This document shows, piece by piece, positions 1-10,600 of a stretch of DNA of 64,000 nucleotides; the stretch's first letter is position 1; the number at the start of each line of letters is the position of its first letter. The notes beneath the pieces are model-generated. The model was not told where the DNA came from and made no database searches. It saw only the letters and a program-made list of their open reading frames with translations. Source of the DNA: Pelobates cultripes (Eukaryota; Chordata; Amphibia; Anura; Pelobatidae); assembly GCA_933207985.1 (NCBI GenBank), contig OW240912.1:201025593-201089592 (forward strand), in the 5' to 3' direction. The position numbers and the translations under genes are program-made.

Positions 1-1582
1 CCTCCTGTTGGCCAGAACTCGTTTGTCCACCAAGGCCGTGATCACGCCCATTCTGGACACACCCCCTGAGTCAGAGATTCCTTTACCGCCCCCTTACTCC
101 TCCTCTACAGGAAGAGGAAGAGGAGGTGCGGCTAGTAATGCCACCCCCCTTGCCCGATTGTTTCCTCCTACCCCATCCTCTAGCTCAGAGCCTAGCCCAC
201 TTGTTCTAAACCCTCCCCTTCCGGTACCTACCCCCACTAACTCCACCTATCCGGATTTGACGTCATTTCTGGTTCCTGGTCAGGCTCCTCCCAGCCCGGC
301 CCGGTATATTCTGCTTACCAACCTCCCCTTCAGTAAAAAAAAAGCGTCCCCCTCCCCTCGTCTTACTACCCCTCGACCGGAACCCATAACTGACCTTCCT
401 CAACGAGGCCCCATACTAACCCGACAACTGACCGGTACCCTCCAACCCCGACATTATCAAATGCCTCTCCGATTGACACCGGGCCCGACACACATTAATG
501 GTGAAGGCCAGTTACAAGATGCCGACCCCGTATTTGTTTATGTTCCCTTTACCACTACGGATTTGTTCAACTGGAAAACCCATAACTCCTCTTACACAGA
601 CAAACCTCAAGCCATGACAGATTTGATTACCTCCATAATCCAAACGCACAATCCCACTTGGGCTGATTGCCAGCAATTGCTTATGACATTGTTTAATAAT
701 GAGGAAAGGACTCGGATTAATCAGGTGGCAATTAAAGCGCTTGAAGAAGTGGCCCGTGCACAGAATCAGGCCAACCCGGTAGCATGGGCCGCAGCTCATT
801 ACCCAAACGTAGATCCGAATTGGAATGTTAATGGTGCTGATATGGCTCACCTAAAAGCTTATAGGGAAGCCATTATTACTGGCATGAAAGCCGGAGGGAA
901 AAAGGCGATCAATATGTCAAAGACGGCTGAGGTATTGCAGAAATGTGATGAGTCGCCCAGTGCCTTTTATGACCGATTATTGGAGGCATACCGATTGTAT
1001 ACCCCCTTTAGTCCAGAGGCTCCTGAGAATTCCCGGATGGTTAACTCTGCCTTTGTCAGCCAGGCTTACGGAGATATTAAAAGAAAATTGCAAAAGCTAG
1101 AATGTTTTGTAGGGATGTCTATAACTCAACTAATGGAAATAGCAAATAAGGTTTATATGAATAGGGAGACAGAGACAAAGAAGGAAGAAGAGCGTAAGAT
1201 GAGAAGGAAGGCAGATATGTTAGCGGTAGCTATCGCTGGTGTAGATAGAAGGGAAAAGGAAGTGTACAGGGGAACCGAGAAAAGCAAGAATAAGTGGAAT
1301 AGGGAGCCTTTAAGTAGGAACCAATGCGCATATTGTAGGGAAGCAGGGCATTGGAGGAGTGAGTGTCCATTGAGGGAACAACATGAGAGAGATAGAACAA
1401 GGGGAGGATATAGTAATAACTATAGAGGTAGAGTGAGAGGAAGAGGAGGCCCTGGAGGAAATGGTGGGAATAGTAGAGGAAGCGTTCAAGGGGATAGGTA
1501 TTACCCAGCAGCGCAGAGACCGCGAGAAAGAGAAGATAGGGACTTTGTGGGTTTGGCTGACACTGTCATGGAGGACTATTGA
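1..1582 (+). CDS. gag: Retroviral Gag polyprotein, N-terminus cut by window edge
   Basis: The frame is open from the first bases, so the true start codon lies upstream; no credible ATG initiates near the left edge. The N-terminal third is proline-rich and holds a PPPY late-domain-type motif near base 90, which in related viruses recruits ESCRT machinery for budding. The middle (about 480-1200) has the composition of a capsid domain, followed by a charged Lys/Glu-rich stretch. One CCHC zinc knuckle (Cys-X2-Cys-X4-His-X4-Cys, from about 1325) and an Arg/Gly-rich tail form the nucleocapsid. The frame ends in TGA at 1580-1582, and pol continues in the same frame after it. The visible part (about 525 codons) has no break. 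Confidence 0.9.
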   Translation, partial: LLLARTRLSTKAVITPILDTPPESEIPLPPPYSSSTGRGRGGAASNATPLARLFPPTPSSSSEPSPLVLNPPLPVPTPTNSTYPDLTSFLVPGQAPPSPARYILLTNLPFSKKKASPSPRLTTPRPEPITDLPQRGPILTRQLTGTLQPRHYQMPLRLTPGPTHINGEGQLQDADPVFVYVPFTTTDLFNWKTHNSSYTDKPQAMTDLITSIIQTHNPTWADCQQLLMTLFNNEERTRINQVAIKALEEVARAQNQANPVAWAAAHYPNVDPNWNVNGADMAHLKAYREAIITGMKAGGKKAINMSKTAEVLQKCDESPSAFYDRLLEAYRLYTPFSPEAPENSRMVNSAFVSQAYGDIKRKLQKLECFVGMSITQLMEIANKVYMNRETETKKEEERKMRRKADMLAVAIAGVDRREKEVYRGTEKSKNKWNREPLSRNQCAYCREAGHWRSECPLREQHERDRTRGGYSNNYRGRVRGRGGPGGNGGNSRGSVQGDRYYPAAQRPREREDRDFVGLADTVMEDY

Positions 1583-2809
1583 TACCGACCGGGCTCCATC
1601 CCCCTTGGTCGAGCGGAGCCTATGGTCGATGTAGCAATAGGGGGAAAAAGGAGTTCTTTCATGATCGACACTGGTGCTGAACATTCTGTGGTAACCGACC
1701 TAGTTGCTCCTCCTTCAGGAAGAACTATCACTGTAATAGGAGCAACTGGGAGGAGTGCTGCTAAACCGGTTCTCAAAAGTCGACTCTGTACACTGGGAGG
1801 CCACGTAGTGAAACATCAGTTTCTTTACATGCCTGAATGTCCAGTCCAACTTCTAGGACGGGATTTGTTGTCGAAGTTACAAGCACAGATAACATTTCTG
1901 CCTAACGGAACGACATCCTTGAAGTTTAATGGACCCTCAGGTATAATGACACTATCAGTACCAAAGGAAGAAGAGTGGCGACTTTATACAGTGATGACAA
2001 GTCAAAACCCTAAGAGTGATGAATCCTTGTATAATATACCAGGAGTGTGGGCAGAAAATAACCCACCAGGACTTGCTCGCAATATCCCACCTATACGCAT
2101 CGAACTAAAGCTTGGGGTTTATCCAGTAAGCCTGCGACAATACCATATACCTCAAAAGGCGAAGAAGAACATACAGTCTTATTTGGATAAGTTCATAAGG
2201 TATGGTATCCTAAAATTCTGTACTTCCCCCTGGAATACTCCATTGTTGCCTGTTCAGAAGCCTGGGTCAGATGAGTATCGTCCTGTGCAGGATTTGAGAG
2301 CAGTCAATGATGCGGTAGTAAGTATACATCCAGTTGTGCCCAATCCTTATAACCTGCTTGCCTTGATTCCAGGTGGGGCTACTTACTTTACAGTCTTGGA
2401 CCTTAAAGATGCCTTCTTTTGCCTACGAATTGCTACAGAAAGCCAGTGTATCTTTGCATTCCAATGGGAAGATGCTGTAACGGGCTCGAAACGTCAGATG
2501 ACCTGGACAAGATTGCCCCAAGGGTTTAAAAATTCACCTACCCTATTTGGATCAGCATTAAGTCAGGACTTATTAGATTTCAAGTCCATCCCAGGAGAAT
2601 GTGTACTACTACAATACGTGGATGATTTGTTGATAGTGGCAGTTACTAAAGAGATATGCCAGCAAGCAACTTATGATTTACTGCACATTCTTTGGAAGGC
2701 AGGATACAAGGTGTCCAGGAAGAAAGCTCAGTTGTGTCAGCCAGCTGTCAAGTATCTGGGATTCCATATCTCTGAAGGTCAAAGGATAATGGGGCCAGAA
2801 AGAAAATAG
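1583..2809 (+). pseudogene. pol: Retroviral pol, protease and first part of reverse transcriptase
   Basis: Same frame as gag after its TGA stop. An aspartic protease with the Asp-Thr-Gly-Ala active site is encoded at about 1667-1678. The RT palm follows, with the LPQGF motif near 2513 and the YVDD catalytic box at 2615-2626. A TAG at 2807-2809 interrupts the frame in the RT connection region; coding similarity resumes directly after it in the same frame. No frameshift is seen. I infer a point-mutation stop, because this position is not a known programmed readthrough site. Confidence 0.9.
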
Positions 2810-4225
2810 GCTGTATGCCAAATACCAACACCTAAGAATAGAAGACAAGTGCGAGAATTCTTAGGGGCAGCAGGCTTCTGTAGGATATGGATTCCCAGTT
2901 ATGCGATACTGGCAAAACCCCTCTATGCCGCTGTTAAAGGCACGGAACATGATTCCTTCCTGTGGACCATTGAACAGCAGAAGGCATTTGAGGATGTTAA
3001 GAAGGCATTGATGAGCGCCCCCGCATTAGGTCTACCTGATCATACACGTCCATTCTACTTATATGTACACGAGCAAAGAAGGATGGCTGTGGGAGTACTG
3101 ACACAGTATCTGGGATCATGGCAACGACCTGTTGCGTATATGTCCAAACAACTGGATGCAGTAGCCAGTGGTCTTCCTCCTTGTCTAAGGGCCGTAGCTG
3201 CCGCCGCCCTGTTGGTAGCAGAAGCTGACAAGCTCACTCTGGGTCAGGAACTCTATGTGCGAGTCCCGCACGCAGTACAGACGTTGCTAGACTATAAAGG
3301 TAATCATTGGTTTAGCAATAGCCGCATGACTAAGTATCAAGCCATGTTATGCGAGAACCCAAGAGTGCATCTTGAGACTGTAAATACCTTGAACCCAGCT
3401 ACCCTCTTACCGCAACCTACTGAGAGTCGACATGATTGCCTGGAGGTAATGGATGAAGTGTTCTCAAGTAGACCGGACCTTCATGATTTTCCCATCCAGA
3501 ACCCCGATGTTCAGTATTACACGGACGGCAGTAGTTACGTGAAAGAAGGGATTCGCCATGCCGGGTATGCAGTGACAACTATAGACAAGGTGATAGAAGC
3601 GCGGCCATTGTCAAAAGGAACATCAGCACAGAAGGCAGAATTAATCGCACTTACACAGGCTTTGCAATTGGCTGAAGGGTTGAAAGTAAATATCTACACA
3701 GACTCAAAGTACACGTTTTTAACCACTCATGCCCATGGAGCTTTGTATAAAGAAAGAGGATTACTGACCTCAGAAGGAAAAGAAATCAAGTACGCAGCTG
3801 AGATATTACAACTATTGGAAGCTGTATGGGAGCCGAAGGAAGTTGGTATCATACATTGTCGAGCACATCTGAAAGGTGATGGTGATGTGGTGAAAGGAAA
3901 TCGGATGGCAGATAGTGCAGCTAAGCGTGCCGCTGAATCCGGACAAAAAGAATATGTGGAGTGTGTAGCATCTCTTATACCGACCCCTCTGTCCCAGTGG
4001 ACTCCAGTTTATACAGCTCAAGAAGTAGAGTGGTTAAAGACAGAAGCTGGGAAATATTTGGAGAATAATCGGTATCAGTTAGAAGATGGAAGAATAGTTA
4101 TTCCAGCATCGCTAGCTGTAGAAATTGTCCAGAATTATCATAATGGGACACATTCTGGAAGAGATAGTATGGAAGAATCTCTTAGGAAGCATTTCTACAT
4201 ACCAAGATTGTCCAACTTGACTTAA
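2810..4225 (+). pseudogene. pol: Retroviral pol, RT connection, RNase H and start of integrase
   Basis: Continues in the pol frame after TAG 2807-2809. It contains the RT thumb/connection, then RNase H with Asp in a YTDGSS motif near 3515-3532 and further acidic residues (TDSK near 3700). It ends with the two His of the integrase HHCC zinc-binding domain just before a TAA at 4223-4225. The TAA splits the HHCC motif, so integrase as encoded here would lose its zinc finger from the upstream product. Confidence 0.88.
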
Positions 4226-5164
4226 GCCATTGTTCGAAGATGCGTGTCATGTGCCAAGAACAACGCAAGGCAAGGTCCAGTGAAACCACCGGGAGTCCAG
4301 TACATGGGAGGGCTTCCTATGTCCGATCTCCAAATAGACTACACGGTAATGCCCAAATCCGGCGGACATCGTTACCTACTAGTAGCTGTGTGTACCTACT
4401 CAGGATGGGTAGAGGCGTGTCCAACTCGTACAGAGAAAGCAGGAGAAGTTGTGCGATTTCTGTTGCGAGAAATAATACCCCGATATGGACTACCGTGTTC
4501 TATAGGATCAGATAATGGTCCAGCTTTTGTCCATCAGTGCCTACAACAACTGACTCATATGCTTGGTATTAAGTGGAAACTTCATACAGCATATAGGCCT
4601 CAGAGTTCTGGGAAAGTGGAAAGGATGAACAGAACCATTAAGACCCAGTTGGCAAAAATGTGTCAAGAAACCCAACTCAAGTGGAATGTTCTTTTGCCAA
4701 TAGCTCTGTTGCTCATTCGTAGTATACCTACCAGAAAGTTAGGTCTATCACCCTTTGAGATTATGTATGGGCGTCCACCTCCCATACTTAGTAACTTAAG
4801 GGGGGACTTGAGTCAGTTGGGAGAAGGAATTACCCGGCGGCAGGTTGTAGAGTTGGGTAAAACTATGGAGGAGGTACAGAAATGGGTACAAGATAGGTTA
4901 CCTGTAAATATTTATCCACCTGTCCATTCTTACCATCCAGGAGACCAAGTTTGGATAAAGGGGTGGAACAGTGCACCGTTTGGGCCAAAGTGGAGGGGTC
5001 CTTATGCTGTTCTTTTGTCTACTCCAACAGCTATAAAGGTGGCAGAGGTGACTCCGTGGATTCATCACTCCAGGGTTAAACCAGCAGCAGATTCTTGGCA
5101 AGCTACTCAAGATCCTGAGAATCCCTGCAAGATCCGGTTGAAGCGAGTGACCCAGTTAGATTAA
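4226..5164 (+). pseudogene. pol: Retroviral pol, integrase core and C-terminal domain
   Basis: Same frame as the rest of pol. The second half of the HHCC motif (Cys-X2-Cys) comes first, then a DD35E core: Asp in QIDYT near 4335, Asp in SDNGPAF near 4511, Glu in a GKVERMNR context near 4620. The C-terminal part carries a GPY/F-type module with RGPY followed by WIHHSRVK near 5060, typical of gamma/epsilon-type integrases. It ends at TAA 5162-5164. The segment is intact internally but disconnected from the rest of pol by the TAA at 4223. Confidence 0.88.
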
Positions 5165-5381
5165 AAGTGGTTTTTGCAAAGAGTATTGTTACAAGGGAAC
5201 ATCAACAAAGATCTACAAGTAGGTGTTTTGACGGCCACAATAAAGCCTGACCACCTACCAACGTTTAAGCCAGAGGAATCCTCTGTGAAGAACAGTGAGG
5301 ATCAGAAGGACTCCATTCCCTGCAGCCCTCACACGCCTGGAAGCTGAGGTGCCGTCGCACGGTCGAAGAATTAGGAAGAAG
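5165..5381 (+). other. pol-env spacer of the provirus
   Basis: About 215 bases between the pol stop and the env ATG. Part of it is open in the env frame but lacks an ATG. I see no other gene here; the env splice acceptor probably lies in this stretch or within late pol, but I cannot fix it. Confidence 0.4.
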
Positions 5382-7463
5382 ATGTCAGGAGTAATGTGTT
5401 TGATGATGTATATATGTGTGTTTTTAATTATTCAGGAAGGTAGAGGTACCGACACACCAGGCTGCGAGGTTTGCATTAAGACTACGAAAACAGGCAATCG
5501 TATTTCCCAGACCCTTATTTGGCATTCGCAATATGAGTGCACAGGACATGTATCAAAGTGTAGATACCTAGGTACAGATTATAGTGTATGCCATATAGGA
5601 GCAGGAGAACCTAGGTGTTTTAATCCTGAGTATCAGCCCCGTACAATTTGGTTGACTATTCGGAATGAGAACGCACAGGGGAACCTGATAAATAAGACTG
5701 TACTAGAAAGCTTACATTCTCCAGGTGTTTTGCTATTTGATGCATGTAAGGCGATATCAGGTAGTAGGAAGCCATGGAATGTATGTGGTGGTTTTAAATG
5801 GGAAAGAACGTATGGGTCTAATGATAAGTATATTTGTCCTAGTAATAAGCACAAGTATATAGATCCAAACTGCCTAAATAAAGACTACAATTATTGTCCG
5901 TATTGGTCCTGTGTGGGATGGGCAACCTGGGGACAGACAGTAGATAAGGATATGATTATCACTAGATTGCCTACCAAGCCATATTGTAAGTCTATGGAGT
6001 GTAACCCAGTCCATATACTTATCAAGGACCCAGAGCTATTTATAGATAAGTTTGGGAATCTATTTGGGTTCCAAATATATGGAACAGGTTTGGATCCTGG
6101 GACGATATTATACATAGGAATAGAGACAGATACAGTGGCCCCCCAGACTCATCAGGTTTTCCATTCTTTTTATGAGGAGATGAGTGTGGAAGATAAGGTT
6201 CCCCATAATGCCAAAAACTTATTCATAGACCTAGCTGAGAGCATTGCTGGTAGTCTTAATGTAACCAACTGCTATGTGTGTGGAGGTACTAATATGGGAG
6301 ACCAATGGCCTTGGGAAGCAAAGGAGGTAATGTATTCTGGTTCTGAGACAGTTGAACAACTAATATCTTCTCAATCTGATTATCAAGTGAGTGTTAGAGG
6401 TAAATCTGAGTGGCGATTAAAGACCTCCATTATAGGTTATGATTGTATAGTAAGGAAAGGAATAATGTTTAATACATCTGTAGGAGAATTGACTTGTTTA
6501 GGGCAGAAAGCCTATAATGACGATACAAAGGATACTATTTGGTGGTCAGCTTCAAATGTCTCAGAACCGTCTAATCCGTTTGCAAATTATACCAATTTAA
6601 AGGATGTATGGTTTGACCTATCTGCTACATCTAGTTGGAAAGCCCCAGCAAATTTGTACTGGATTTGTGGTAAGAAAGCATATTCGGAGTTACCACAGGA
6701 CTGGGAAGGGGCATGTGTATTGGGTATGCTCAAACCATCCTTCTTCTTGTTGCCAATTGAAACAGGAGAGACTTTGGGAGTTAAAGTATATGATGTAAAT
6801 CATAGGAAGAAAAGGGCACCCCTAGAGATAGGTACCTGGGAAGATGATGAGTGGCCTCCCCAGCGTATTATAGATTATTATGGGCCAGCTACGTGGGCAG
6901 AGGATGGTACTTATGGATACAGAACCCCAATATATATGCTTAATCGTATTATAAGATTGCAAGCAGTAGTTGAGATAGTTACCAATGAAACATCACAAGC
7001 GCTCAATCTCCTAGCGAAGCATAACACTAGGATGAGGACAGCCATCTACCAGAATAGATTATTTTTGGATTACCTATTGGCAGTAGAGGGAGGTGTATGT
7101 GGGAAGTTTAATCTAAGCAATTGTTGTCTTCAAATAGATGATGAAGGGCAAGCAATAGCTGAGCTTACTAGCCATATTGTTAAGCTAGCACATGTACCTA
7201 CTCAGGTATGGAAAGGGTATAATCCGAGTAGTTGGTTTGGTAGTTGGTATGAGCAGTTTGGAGGAATCAAGGCATTGGTAGGTGGAGTCATACTGATTTT
7301 GATGTTGTGTCTCCTTCTGCCATGTCTGATTCCTTTGGTAATTAGGTCTATGCAGAGCATTATAGAAAGTATAGCAGAAAGAAAGGCCGCAGCACAGGTA
7401 ATGGCTGTTTTCAGGTATGAAGCTCTAGATCAAGGAGAATACATGCAGGAAGAGGAATGTTGA
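5382..7463 (+). CDS. env: Retroviral envelope glycoprotein, uninterrupted
   Basis: ATG at 5382 is preferred because a hydrophobic signal peptide follows immediately; the frame is open further upstream (5295) but without ATG. The product is about 693 residues. The surface subunit contains a Cys-X2-Cys motif at 6270-6281, which in gamma-type Envs pairs covalently with the transmembrane subunit. A furin-type RKKR cleavage site lies at 6804-6815. The transmembrane subunit has a Cys-X7-Cys-Cys motif (7098-7127), one residue longer than the usual CX6CC, a membrane anchor at about 7270-7345, and a short cytoplasmic tail. Several N-X-S/T sites are visible. Expression would need splicing from an upstream donor outside the window. 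Confidence 0.9.
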   Translation: MSGVMCLMMYICVFLIIQEGRGTDTPGCEVCIKTTKTGNRISQTLIWHSQYECTGHVSKCRYLGTDYSVCHIGAGEPRCFNPEYQPRTIWLTIRNENAQGNLINKTVLESLHSPGVLLFDACKAISGSRKPWNVCGGFKWERTYGSNDKYICPSNKHKYIDPNCLNKDYNYCPYWSCVGWATWGQTVDKDMIITRLPTKPYCKSMECNPVHILIKDPELFIDKFGNLFGFQIYGTGLDPGTILYIGIETDTVAPQTHQVFHSFYEEMSVEDKVPHNAKNLFIDLAESIAGSLNVTNCYVCGGTNMGDQWPWEAKEVMYSGSETVEQLISSQSDYQVSVRGKSEWRLKTSIIGYDCIVRKGIMFNTSVGELTCLGQKAYNDDTKDTIWWSASNVSEPSNPFANYTNLKDVWFDLSATSSWKAPANLYWICGKKAYSELPQDWEGACVLGMLKPSFFLLPIETGETLGVKVYDVNHRKKRAPLEIGTWEDDEWPPQRIIDYYGPATWAEDGTYGYRTPIYMLNRIIRLQAVVEIVTNETSQALNLLAKHNTRMRTAIYQNRLFLDYLLAVEGGVCGKFNLSNCCLQIDDEGQAIAELTSHIVKLAHVPTQVWKGYNPSSWFGSWYEQFGGIKALVGGVILILMLCLLLPCLIPLVIRSMQSIIESIAERKAAAQVMAVFRYEALDQGEYMQEEEC

Positions 7464-7564
7464 GGGGTTCGTATCTTTAAAGTCTAGTCTGGTTTATGGC
7501 AACTTGAGGTGTAAGCAAACTATGATTGGTGATGCATCTGGAATTATTTTAAATCAGAAGCATC
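7464..7564 (+). other. Short 3' untranslated segment of the provirus
   Basis: Sequence between the env stop and the polypurine tract; no accessory gene is visible. Confidence 0.6.
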
Positions 7565-7575
7565 AAAGGGGGGAA
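7565..7575 (+). other. Polypurine tract of the provirus
   Basis: A run of A and G (AAAGGGGGGAA) directly before the TG that opens the LTR, the expected position of the plus-strand primer for reverse transcription. Confidence 0.85.
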
Positions 7576-7858
7576 TGTGATGGAATTCCAGTAAAATACA
7601 AGTTTAGCAGGCCAAGATTGCCACAAGGCATATGTAGGTACATGTGTTTGTAGTATCAGTTAGTTAGTTACACGTAGCTAAGATACTGTCATCACTGTAC
7701 TGAGCATGTGCAGGAATGCAGGAACTGGAATTAGGCGTCCCTCTCCTTTGTTTCAGATGAGCCACGTGGTTAGACCGGATGGATGAGTTTAGACTCTATT
7801 CATTGATTAGGTTAAGGGTATGTGTGGGCGTAGCTAATTATGGGAGAAGCTACAGTGC

Positions 7859-7865
7859 TATATAA
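7859..7865 (+). promoter_or_regulatory. LTR TATA box
   Basis: TATATAA within the LTR U3, roughly 30 bases upstream of the expected R region start. Confidence 0.7.
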
Positions 7866-7947
7866 GGAATGTACTCTATGTATTCAGTGCTCAGATCTTT
7901 GCTGTTTTTGGTGACATAAGTCCCTCTGAGTCCCGGTCGGTGAATCG

Positions 7948-7953
7948 AATAAA
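7948..7953 (+). terminator. LTR polyadenylation signal
   Basis: AATAAA followed by a T/C-rich stretch, near the inferred R/U5 border of the LTR. Confidence 0.7.
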
Positions 7954-8046
7954 GATCTCTTCCTTCCTGAAGAAACCTGTGTCCATCTCTCTGTGCTTGG
8001 CCTCCGTCAGTTTCCCGGTAACAGAAGGAGTGGGCATGGTGTCTGG

Positions 8047-8081
8047 TGTAACCCTTTAAAATAAAATTTTAAAGGGTTACA
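8047..8081. repeat. Perfect 16 bp inverted repeat with 3 bp loop
   Basis: TGTAACCCTTTAAAAT at 8047-8062 is followed by AAA and its exact reverse complement at 8066-8081. It lies 23 bases beyond the LTR. It could be a tiny foldback element; no target duplication is evident. Confidence 0.85.
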
Positions 8082-8640
8082 TCAGTGTGAGAGATATGTG
8101 AAGGCATTTCTGATGCATTAATGTGTTACTCCATCCCTTTTGGGGCGGGGACCTTTACGCTGTAAAATGCAATATTGAAGGTCCCCCTCATCAATTTGCA
8201 GTGAAGCCTAAGATTGGACTGTTTTATAGGATCAGAGTGCATGCACATTCTCTGAGCCGGCAATGGGAGAAGGGATGGGGGTTTAAAAAAATAAAATAAA
8301 TAATGTTACTTCAATGGAGGGAGGGGGAAACAATCTTCACCCGGGCAAGTGCTCTGCTTTTAATTGAAAGATTATCACATCTGTCGGCAGTATGCTGTGC
8401 GGGCTGATGACAGCCTTATTTATGCACAGAATTGACATTAGTCAGCTGGAACAGGGTTCCGGGGCCGCCAATATCAGGTGTAATGTGGTGCCCACAGCTC
8501 ACAATAAATAATAACTTCAAGGTGAAATACTGAACATCCAGCCTCCTACCACCACTACCATTTCCTATATTTTCCCTTTTAACCTCTCCATCAGAGGCAA
8601 TTATAGTTTAAAATGTCCTTGCGGCTATCTCCTGATTTCT
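8082..8640. other. Non-coding stretch, nothing recognised
   Basis: A/T-rich unique-looking DNA with short A-rich runs near 8290. No frame, repeat or RNA gene that I can support. Confidence 0.5.
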
Positions 8641-9341
8641 TCTGCTATTGGCCGAAACAACTGTCAATCACTGCTGGGTATCGGTACTTCCTGTAAAGTC
8701 AGTTCATTCCTAGCGTGACGTTATATGCAAACAAGGTCGTGCAGTGCTAGGTCTCTGATTGGCTGAGTGGGAATTCTATCTCCATGGAGAATAATCAGAG
8801 GGATTTAGAGCTGTCTGATTGGCTAAATTCGGTGTCACTTATAACAGAGTCATAACATAACAGACAGGGCGCTACTATTGGCTGCCCAGCCTGCTATTCC
8901 CCCTCCCCCCGGGCAGTATCGGTGGCTGAGTGCCGGGTAACGAGCCGCGGGCAGGGTGCACTCAGGGGAGCAGGCTCACTCTGGTCCAGCCTGCCCGTCC
9001 ATTACGTCACCCCACCATCATCACTTCAGCTAGTCCAGTCACTTACCGCAAGCCCCGCCCCCAGGAGGGTGTCCTCCGCTGGCTGTGACGGGTGTTTGGT
9101 TTCCGTGCGCTGTTATCCCCGCCCGACAGTGTGCACAAAGCCAGTCACATGACAACGCCCGAGGGCTGAGACTGCTTAAAGGGGCCGCGGCCAGGGCGGG
9201 GTGTGAGAGGGTGGATGTGACACCCGCGGGTCAGTGGGTTATGTGTGGGCGGCTCCCGGTGTAATAAGAGCGGGGCGGTGCTGGCTGTACTGAGGGAGAC
9301 TGGGAGCCAGACACCCGTATATTATACAGCACCCGCCAAGG
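8641..9341. promoter_or_regulatory. CpG-rich candidate host promoter with repeated CCAAT boxes
   Basis: From about 8640 CpG and GC content rise sharply against the A/T-rich surroundings. Inverted CCAAT boxes (ATTGG) occur at 8647-8651, 8758-8762, 8818-8822 and 8877-8881, the last three about 60 bases apart. CRE-like sites lie at 8716 (TGACGTTA) and 9002-9009 (TTACGTCA), several GGGCGG/CCCGCC GC-box cores between 9040 and 9280, and an E-box-type TCACATGA near 9145. This is the profile of a CpG-island promoter. Orientation is uncertain. No transposon signature is seen, so it is probably host sequence. Confidence 0.5.
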
Positions 9342-9419
9342 ATGGCTAGCTGGAGCTCACTGGGGGCTAGTGCTAGCCCTGGGCACTGTGTGTCACAGCT
9401 GGCTGCTATTATGGGCAGT
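9342..9419 (+). CDS. Speculative first coding exon downstream of the CpG-rich promoter
   Basis: ATG at 9342 has a favourable context (A at -3, G at +4). It opens 26 codons ending exactly before GTGAGT at 9420-9425, which could be a splice donor. The peptide (starting MASWSSLGAS) matches nothing I recognise, and no partner exon is identified downstream. It could equally be 5' untranslated sequence. Confidence 0.18.
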
Positions 9420-9425
9420 GTGAGT

Positions 9426-10260
9426 CCTGGTACTGGGTGTGGGTGTAAACCTGGCTCACTACATATACAGCATTATCTAGAACTCTTTCAAACCTTCTTA
9501 AAGGAAAAAATTAACCCAGGCTAGAGAAAGATCACTCTGGATCTATATTGTAGTGTGACACCATACACTTATCTCCCTACCACAGTGATGAGCTCGGTGT
9601 GTCAACATTTGTAAAAAAAAAAAAAAACTAGCTTAACTCGGATCTAGAAATATCCACAATTTTGTAAAATTTGTAGCTCTGTCTGTTCTATGTTACCCCA
9701 GCAAGCATGAGACAAGTTTGCCACAAAATGCAAACTGCCTATGGCAGGGTTCTCCTGTTAGTCAATTGTCTGCATACAAATGATTGATTGACAGGGAATG
9801 GTATGGGAAATATTTATAAATAAAATTTTCAAGACAAACCTGCTAGTACGATGTGTACATTTATTTTTATTGGTTTGCAGTGTATCTTTAAACATGGTTT
9901 CATATGTATTACAATTACAAAGTTTTCTTGTTTGTGAAGAAATTTCACATTATTTTCAAAGTCCAAGGAAAAAGACACTCTGCACTGCCTTTTGGCATGA
10001 AATGTGTTAAACAGTGATATTTTTTCGAATCAGGGAAGCTTTTTTTCTTTTAATGGGAAAATGCAAAAGTCAGTATAAAGTGTGCCATTAAGAAACATCA
10101 GTCTGGGGAGTAAAGAAGAGCTATGTCTTTATCCCATTAAACTTGTGCAGAAATGAAGAGGTGTTGAGGATTGCTAAACTTACTTGCAGTTCTCCAGCAG
10201 GCTCGGGATCAGTGTTCTGGGCTCAGGGCAGATTTGCGGAAGGAGTGTTGAAGGAGACCA
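9426..10260. other. Non-coding stretch before the nested transposons
   Basis: Contains a short poly-A run near 9613 and otherwise no supported gene. Short frames (for example around 9800-10000) have no recognisable composition or family features. Confidence 0.5.
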
Positions 10261-10600
10261 CGCTGCGCTATGACCTGGGGTTCACTCTAGCGTTGCTGTG
10301 ACACGCAAGGACACAAGCAAGAAGCAACCGTAGCACGTACAAATTAAGCGCAGCGTGTTCACTGTTCTTGGGCGATGACTGTCATGTCATAGGTTTGCCG
10401 TCACGGGGCTACCACATACTGCTTCCCACTACAACTTGACTGAAAACCCATATAAATGGTAGTCTGGGCAACGCAAATGATAGAGGGGTCTTGTCAAATC
10501 CTGCTGATATTGCCTTCTGAAAGCATATGGAAACAAGATGACAATCAACCTTACAGTGGAGAGATATATAGACTGCCTTAGATGGATTACCCTCTATATA
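10261..10600 (+). repeat. Left arm of a long palindrome split by the Tc1-like element
   Basis: 340 bp whose reverse complement reappears at 12165-12520, roughly 95% identical by eye, with one 17 bp length difference near the inner end. The two arms would form a near-perfect palindrome centred on the TA where the Tc1-like element inserted. Likely a foldback MITE or a DNA element of unknown family. Confidence 0.85.

Larger units (their letters stand above)
1..8023 (+). mobile_element. Endogenous retrovirus (gamma/epsilon-type provirus), 5' end outside window
   Basis: Gag, pol and env follow each other on the + strand and end in a polypurine tract and an LTR with TGT...ACA ends. The 5' LTR and primer binding site are not in the window. 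Gag and pol share one frame separated by a single TGA, the arrangement of gamma- and epsilonretroviruses, which express pol by stop-codon readthrough. The RT, integrase and Env motifs agree with that class. Env is uninterrupted, while pol has two in-frame stops and no frameshift, so the copy looks fairly young but defective as it stands. Confidence 0.95.
7576..8023 (+). repeat. 3' LTR of the endogenous retrovirus
   Basis: 448 bp beginning TGTGATGG and ending GGTAACA, so the ends form the short TGT/ACA inverted repeat. It holds a TATA box (7859-7865) and an AATAAA signal (7948-7953), about 85 bases apart, defining a U3-R-U5 layout. The boundary is supported by the adjacent polypurine tract. 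Target duplication and LTR-LTR divergence cannot be tested because the 5' LTR is outside. Confidence 0.88.
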
